NCBI RefSeq assembly: GCF_000425585.1
Contig: NZ_KE384402.1
Location: 90,449-154,448 of the forward strand
Length of the DNA stretch: 64,000 nucleotides
From: Terrimonas ferruginea DSM 30193
GTDB taxonomy: Bacteria; Bacteroidota; Bacteroidia; Chitinophagales; Chitinophagaceae
Reading direction: 5' to 3'
A program made the translations under genes and the position numbers. This document shows positions 59,464-64,000 of the stretch, one piece after another (position 1 is the stretch's first letter; each line of letters opens with the position of its first letter). Below the pieces are notes generated by a model. That model did not search any database and was not told where the DNA came from. It was given only the letters and a program-made list of their open reading frames with translations.

Positions 59464-61797
59464 ATGTCAACCAGCCATCGGTCACCACATACCCTTTTTT
59501 GGAAATTCCTGGTAGCAGCATGGCTGATATTCCTGATGGACTCCTGTACGGTTGTGCGAAAATACCCCGAGCAGCAACCATTTGTCTATAAAACAAATAT
59601 CAATGTTATAGGCAACTTTACCAATGAACATCGAAAGGAACTGGAAGCCGGCCTCACCAACCAATTGGACGACAGCATGCAGGCCCGCAAACTCGACCGC
59701 CTGGTCGTCTCCGTTTTGCGCCATCCGCCGGTATTTGACAGCGCCAGTGCCGACAAAACCGTGGAGTTCATGCGTTATTACCTCAACTCACTCGGGTATT
59801 TCCAGGACTCGATTACTTATTCGAGAGAAATAAAACCTAAAGGCGACCAATACCGAACCTATGTAACCTTCGACGTAAAACCCGGCAAAATTGTGCGCCT
59901 CGACTCCATCAGTTACACGATGAAGGACAGCGCGCTTCAGGCGCTTAACAATGCACACCTGGATCAGGCCCTGATCAAAAAAGGTGATCCGTTTGCGCAA
60001 GCAGTGATCGCCGCGGAACGTGACCGCATCACCGAACTCTTTCGCAACAACGGCTACCTGCGTTTCAGCTCGGATGAGATCTACGGCCTTTGGGATACCC
60101 TGGACATTTCACTACTGCAACCGCGGCTCGATCCGTTTGAACAACTCGAAGTATGGCAGGAATTGCGTAAGCGCCGTGAAAATCCGACTGCCAATCTCGA
60201 AATGCGGCTGAAGCCTTTGACCGACAGCAGCAAACTCTGGAAATATTATGTGGGGAATGTAACCGTATATCCCAATTACACCATCGACACGCTCAATGGA
60301 CAACGGCATGAGGAAACGGTGAAAGATGTACAAATCATTCAGCACGGCTACGAATTCAAATCAAAAATCTTTCCTTCCAATATTTATCTCAAACGAGGCG
60401 ACCTGTACAACCAGCGACGTTACCTGCGTACGTTGAACCGTTTTAATAATCTCGGCACATGGCGCGTGGTAAACATCGACCAGGTGCCGCGGAAAGGACA
60501 GGATACCGTTGACTTTGTGATCCGCCTTACGCCCGCCAAAAAATATTCGTTCACCACCAACCTTGAAGGCAGTGTGAACCAAAGCCCCATTTCCGGCAAC
60601 CTGCTTGGTATTGGCATCAACGCCGGTATACAAAACAGAAATTTTTCCCGCGCAGCCAACCTTGCCAATACCAACATCCGCTATGGTGTGGAACTGGGCG
60701 CAAACGAAATAAGCCAGTTTATCCAGACGCAACAGGTGAGTCTCAGCCATAACATTTCCATACCACGCTTCCTTTTCCCTGAATTTGGTTTTGTAGAAAA
60801 ATTCAAGGAACGTTTCCGGGGAAATATCCGCTCGCTTTTCTCTTTCAATGCGGCCAACACGGAACGGCGTCTTTTGTACAACCTCACTACAATCAACGGT
60901 GGCTGGGGCTATGAATTTCAGCGCCGCCGCTGGTTGCTGACCGTGCGACTGCCCAACATAGAATATTCTTATCTCCAGCAACGCGACAGTCTTACACGGC
61001 TGATTGAACAAAACCCTTCATTGCGTAATATTTTCACGGATGGATTTATTTCATCTGTTGTTGCCAACTATACACTGACAGGTGGCAACAACCGTGCGCT
61101 GAATGTGCTGCGTGCCAACGTGGAAGAATCGGGATTGCTGACTGGCATGATCCGCAATTCCTTTTTAGATAAACATCTTTACCGTTTTATCAAAGCGGAT
61201 GTGGAAGTAGCGCGGCTGATCAGGTTTACCAAATCGTCCATCGCCTTGCGCGCATTTGCAGGCGTGGGATATGAATTTGAATTCACACGCGATCCGGCGA
61301 AGCGGAACAACCTGCCGTTTTTCAAACAATACTTCTCAGGAGGTCCGAACAGTATGCGCGCCTGGCAACTCCGGCGCTTGGGCCCGGGATCAACGGTCCA
61401 GCCTTTTACGGGCGCCAACAGCATACCCGACCGTTATGGCGATGTGCAAATAGAAGTGAATGCGGAATACCGTTTTCCCGTGGCAAAACCACTGGGCATA
61501 CCGGTCAACGGAGCTTTGTTTACCGACATCGGTAACGTATGGTTCCTGAAAAAATCTGCCGGCACGGAAGAGCAGGTATTCAAACTCAGCCGGCTGCCGC
61601 AGGACATAGCCATTGGTGTAGGTGCGGGCCTGCGCATCGATCTTAGCTTCTTTGTGATCAGATTCGATTATGCCTACAAGGTGAAGGACCCGAGCCCTGA
61701 TGCGCGTAATGCGTCTTACCAGAATAAATTCTTTGCGTATCCTTTCTTCAAGGGCGACCAGTTTCAACTGGGCATCAACTATCCGTTTATATTCTGA
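59464..61797 (+). CDS. tamL: TamL, outer-membrane assembly lipoprotein of the BamA/TamA superfamily
   Basis: The roughly 777-residue product has a lipoprotein signal (LFWKFLVAAWLIFLMDSC, Cys28), three POTRA-like domains (about 30-340) and a 16-strand beta barrel with VRLLFSFN-like strands, a FKQYFSGGPNSMRAWQLRRLG loop and a terminal FQLGINYPFIF strand. In Bacteroidota TamL works with TamB in outer-membrane assembly. TamB is not visible here. The 3' end overlaps truB by 19 bases. Confidence 0.9.
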   Translation: MSTSHRSPHTLFWKFLVAAWLIFLMDSCTVVRKYPEQQPFVYKTNINVIGNFTNEHRKELEAGLTNQLDDSMQARKLDRLVVSVLRHPPVFDSASADKTVEFMRYYLNSLGYFQDSITYSREIKPKGDQYRTYVTFDVKPGKIVRLDSISYTMKDSALQALNNAHLDQALIKKGDPFAQAVIAAERDRITELFRNNGYLRFSSDEIYGLWDTLDISLLQPRLDPFEQLEVWQELRKRRENPTANLEMRLKPLTDSSKLWKYYVGNVTVYPNYTIDTLNGQRHEETVKDVQIIQHGYEFKSKIFPSNIYLKRGDLYNQRRYLRTLNRFNNLGTWRVVNIDQVPRKGQDTVDFVIRLTPAKKYSFTTNLEGSVNQSPISGNLLGIGINAGIQNRNFSRAANLANTNIRYGVELGANEISQFIQTQQVSLSHNISIPRFLFPEFGFVEKFKERFRGNIRSLFSFNAANTERRLLYNLTTINGGWGYEFQRRRWLLTVRLPNIEYSYLQQRDSLTRLIEQNPSLRNIFTDGFISSVVANYTLTGGNNRALNVLRANVEESGLLTGMIRNSFLDKHLYRFIKADVEVARLIRFTKSSIALRAFAGVGYEFEFTRDPAKRNNLPFFKQYFSGGPNSMRAWQLRRLGPGSTVQPFTGANSIPDRYGDVQIEVNAEYRFPVAKPLGIPVNGALFTDIGNVWFLKKSAGTEEQVFKLSRLPQDIAIGVGAGLRIDLSFFVIRFDYAYKVKDPSPDARNASYQNKFFAYPFFKGDQFQLGINYPFIF

Positions 61798-62492
61798 TCC
61801 GGCTTTTCAGCAGCTTCTTTTTCACGGGAAGCCTTCAACTGCTCCGCAAATTCTTCGGGTGTAATCGCATCTTCCACGCGGAATTCTCCGATGCGTGTGC
61901 GGCAGAGTTTGCTTAAGTACGCACCGCAACCAAGCAATTGTCCGAGATCATTTGCCAGGCTTCTGATGTACGTACCCGTAGAACAGACCACCCGAAAATC
62001 AAGTTCACCGGTGCGCGCGGGTTTTACCTCAAAAGCATAAATCGTAACGCGGCGCGGGTCGAGTTTTACTTCCTTTCCCTGGCGTGCCAGTTCGTACACG
62101 CGTTTACCATCTACCTTAATAGCCGAGTGCGCCGGAGGTATCTGGTCGATGGGGCCGGTAAGGCGGGCCACTGCTTCGTTTATCTGTTCGGGAGTAATGT
62201 GGGATATGTCTTTAAAATCCTGTGGCTCAGACTCGAGGTCATACGTGGGGGTAATGGCACCGAGAGTAATGGTGCCGGTGTATTCTTTTTCCTGCGCCAT
62301 GTATTCGTTGATGCGCTTGGTAAATTTTCCGGTGCAGATGATCAGCAGGCCCGTCGCCAGCGGATCCAGTGTGCCTGCATGGCCTACTTTCTTAATGCGT
62401 ATCTGTCCACGGATCTTGCGTACCGCATCAAAAGAAGTCCAGCGAAGAGGTTTATTGATCAATAAAACTTTGCCTGATTCAAAATCATTCAT
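61779..62492 (-). CDS. truB: tRNA pseudouridine synthase B
   Basis: The 237-residue product has the TruB signature GHAGTLDPLATGLLIICTGKFTK with catalytic Asp43, plus RKIRG, TITLGAITPTYDLES and CSTGTYIRSLANDLG. It converts U55 of tRNA to pseudouridine. Its last 19 bases overlap the convergent tamL gene. Confidence 0.96.
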   Translation of the reverse strand: MNDFESGKVLLINKPLRWTSFDAVRKIRGQIRIKKVGHAGTLDPLATGLLIICTGKFTKRINEYMAQEKEYTGTITLGAITPTYDLESEPQDFKDISHITPEQINEAVARLTGPIDQIPPAHSAIKVDGKRVYELARQGKEVKLDPRRVTIYAFEVKPARTGELDFRVVCSTGTYIRSLANDLGQLLGCGAYLSKLCRTRIGEFRVEDAITPEEFAEQLKASREKEAAEKPDQNING

Positions 62493-62517
62493 GCCGCAAA
62501 GATCGTGAATCCGCCAA

Positions 62518-63840
62518 TCAGATGGAAGACCTGTTTTTCAGTTCCACATATTTGTTGATAGCGTCGATGGTCAGGTTTTCCGGCGTAGTGAGGATGGCAA
62601 GGATGCCATTGTTGCGCAGTTCTTTTACCATCAGCCTTTTTTCGTAAGCAAACTTATCGGCGATGGTTTTAATATAAATATCCTCGATCGTTTTCGCTTT
62701 GCTTTCGCTGACGGCGGTAAGTTCCGTGTTTTCAAAAAACACCACGAGCAGCAGGTGGTAGTGGGCGATCTTCCGCAAGGCGGGCAAAGCGCGTTGCAGG
62801 CTCTCGGGCGATTCGAAATTAGTGAACAACACCAGCAGGCTGCGATTGGTGATGCGGTGCCGGATAACGGAATATAACTTTTCGTAGTCGGCTTCCAGGA
62901 ATTTTGTCTGCTGGCGGTACAACACTTCCAGGATGCGGTTCATCTGCGTGGGCTTCTTGTCTGCCTGCACCCAGGCATCGAGGTTTTCGGCAAAAGTGAC
63001 CAAGCCCGCTTTGTCCTGGCGGACGAGCGCCACATTTGACAATACCAGGCTCGCGTTCACCGCATAATCGAGCAGGCTCATGTTCTCGAAAGGCATCTTC
63101 ATCACACGGCCTTTATTGATAAGGCAATAAATCTGCTGGCTGCGTTCGTCTTCGTAACTGTTGACCATCAGATCGCCTTTGCGGCCGGTGGCTTTCCAGT
63201 TGATGGTGCGGTAATCGTCACCGCGTACGTATTCTTTGATCTGTTCGTATTCCATGCTATGCCCTATTCTTCTCACGCGTTTCACGCCGGCATCCTGTAG
63301 CTTGTTGCTGGCGGCGAGTAATTGATAGCGGCGCATCTGCATATACGAAGGATATACTTTGATCACACGATGTGCATCGATGGTATAACGCCTGCTTACG
63401 AGTTTCAGCGGACCTTCGGCATAACAATAAATATTTCCGAAATCGTATTCACCTCTTACGACCGGGCGAAGTGTATACTTTATTTCTCCGTTAGATTCGC
63501 CTTTGACCAGGAGGTTGCGTTTCCAGCGGCGCTCTTCAAATTGAAAAGGCAGTTCATCTACCACTTCCACACGCACATCGAAGGAGTAGTTATTGTGAAT
63601 AATGACCGAGACGGGGTTGTCATCGCCGAGGCTCATGCGATCGCCGGCTTCTCTCGATGCGGTGATGCCCTTACGGCTGTAAAGCAGCAGCGTGTCGATC
63701 AGCACCAGCACCAGCAGAAAAATCAGCAAGAGCCAGGCCAGGGTAAAGAGGTTTTCCCAGAAATAGCTGACCACGCAGAGAACAGCGGATAGTCCCCCGA
63801 TGTAGTAAACAAAATTTCTGAGATAAAACGACTTGGTCAA
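62518..63840 (-). CDS. DUF58 family protein
   Basis: The 440-residue product has two N-terminal membrane segments and the DUF58 core RRIGHSMEYEQIKEYVRGDD followed by YRTINWKATGRKGDLMVNSY. The C-terminal half has a von-Willebrand-type fold (SLLVLFTNFESPESLQ). Such proteins are usually encoded next to a MoxR ATPase, which would lie right of the window. It starts with TTG at 63840. Confidence 0.88.
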   Translation of the reverse strand: MTKSFYLRNFVYYIGGLSAVLCVVSYFWENLFTLAWLLLIFLLVLVLIDTLLLYSRKGITASREAGDRMSLGDDNPVSVIIHNNYSFDVRVEVVDELPFQFEERRWKRNLLVKGESNGEIKYTLRPVVRGEYDFGNIYCYAEGPLKLVSRRYTIDAHRVIKVYPSYMQMRRYQLLAASNKLQDAGVKRVRRIGHSMEYEQIKEYVRGDDYRTINWKATGRKGDLMVNSYEDERSQQIYCLINKGRVMKMPFENMSLLDYAVNASLVLSNVALVRQDKAGLVTFAENLDAWVQADKKPTQMNRILEVLYRQQTKFLEADYEKLYSVIRHRITNRSLLVLFTNFESPESLQRALPALRKIAHYHLLLVVFFENTELTAVSESKAKTIEDIYIKTIADKFAYEKRLMVKELRNNGILAILTTPENLTIDAINKYVELKNRSSI

Positions 63841-63865
63841 AATTTAAATTTAGAAAGTCAAAAAC

Positions 63866-64000
63866 GTGAATCGTGAATCGTGAATCGTCAATGGTGAATA
63901 GTGAATAGCTACTTAATACTTATTACTTACTACTTACTACTTACTACTTACTACTTACTACTTACTACTTACTACTTACTACTTACTACTTACTACTTAC
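63866..64000. repeat. heptameric short tandem repeats, array runs off the window
   Basis: Six units GTGAATC/GTCAATG/GTGAATA (63866-63907) are followed from 63911 by ACTTAAT, ACTTATT and then at least ten perfect ACTTACT units to the last base. It repeats the arrangement seen at 1803-1893. Confidence 0.9.

Noticed and set aside
63866..64000. regular array that might be a CRISPR
   Set aside because: The unit is 7 bases without spacers, and no cas gene is present.
1..64000. tRNA or rRNA genes
   Set aside because: I looked for the usual cloverleaf and conserved rRNA stretches by eye and saw none; a dedicated scan would be needed to be certain.

Overview
The window looks like a chromosomal segment of a Bacteroidota bacterium, probably a member of the Chitinophagaceae or a close relative. 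This rests on a SusC/SusD/DUF1735 outer-membrane locus, a type IX secretion (T9SS) sorting domain and a T9SS plug-type (DUF5103) protein, a TamL-type lipoprotein, LytS/LytTR two-component pairs, and many -7 promoter boxes of the form TAnnTTTG just upstream of start codons. Species-level placement cannot be made from the sequence alone.

Layout. 0-5 kb: an exported-protein fragment, a lyase-like surface lipoprotein, a zinc-ribbon protein, an acyl-CoA hydrolase/transferase and a GntP-type permease. 5.3-9.4 kb: an H1-tailed SWIB protein, then a stress-like group (SDR, small lipoprotein, helical protein, FAD/Rieske oxidoreductase). 9.4-13.2 kb: SF1 helicase, NamZ-like DUF1343 hydrolase, DinB-like protein. 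13.3-17.2 kb: an accessory island with two tandem copies of a two-gene cassette (small Cys-rich protein plus ADP-ribosyltransferase-like protein), a third cassette remnant, a perfect 28-bp palindrome, a Nudix hydrolase and a HipA-like kinase/DUF3037 pair. 17.2-23.7 kb: a YoaK-like membrane protein, an orphan ABC ATPase, a Crp/Fnr-family regulator and a quinone/electrophile-response-like cluster (pirin, a frameshifted nitroreductase, pseudo-receiver, ring-cleaving dioxygenase, esterase, cupin). 23.8-25 kb: a secreted protein and decayed RHS sequence. 25-30 kb: a lipid-modification-like operon (hydroxylase, SDR, epimerase) running into a LytS/LytTR pair, then a NarL-type regulator. 30-37.4 kb: a secreted DUF4932-like protein, a T9SS cargo protein, a large propeller sensor kinase, a SET-domain protein. 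37.5-41.3 kb: a three-subunit molybdenum hydroxylase (PaoABC-like). 41.9-47.2 kb: the SusC/SusD/DUF1735 operon, with a divergent LytS/LytTR pair at 47.9-49.7 kb. 49.9-64 kb: mostly housekeeping genes (LuxE-like, UbiA-like, acid phosphatase, pdxJ, SRP RNA, transaldolase-like aldolase, DUF5103, LolC/E-like permease, SpoU methyltransferase, tamL, truB, DUF58).

Three non-coding themes stand out. (1) Intergenic gaps hold arrays of exact 7-bp units (NATTSAC and ACTTANT types) and 8-bp units (CAAATT and TGTGAAAA types), often interrupted by small GC hairpins; one array runs off the right end. (2) Pirin and the ring-cleaving dioxygenase share a 24-base identical element at the same distance from a -7-like box and from the start codon, which points to co-regulation. 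(3) The toxin-like cassette at 13.3-15.5 kb has duplicated promoter regions, nearly identical 3' ends and diverged 5' halves, which suggests repeated duplication and gene conversion. This cassette is the best candidate for an undescribed system. All functional calls are from reading motifs; no database search was run.
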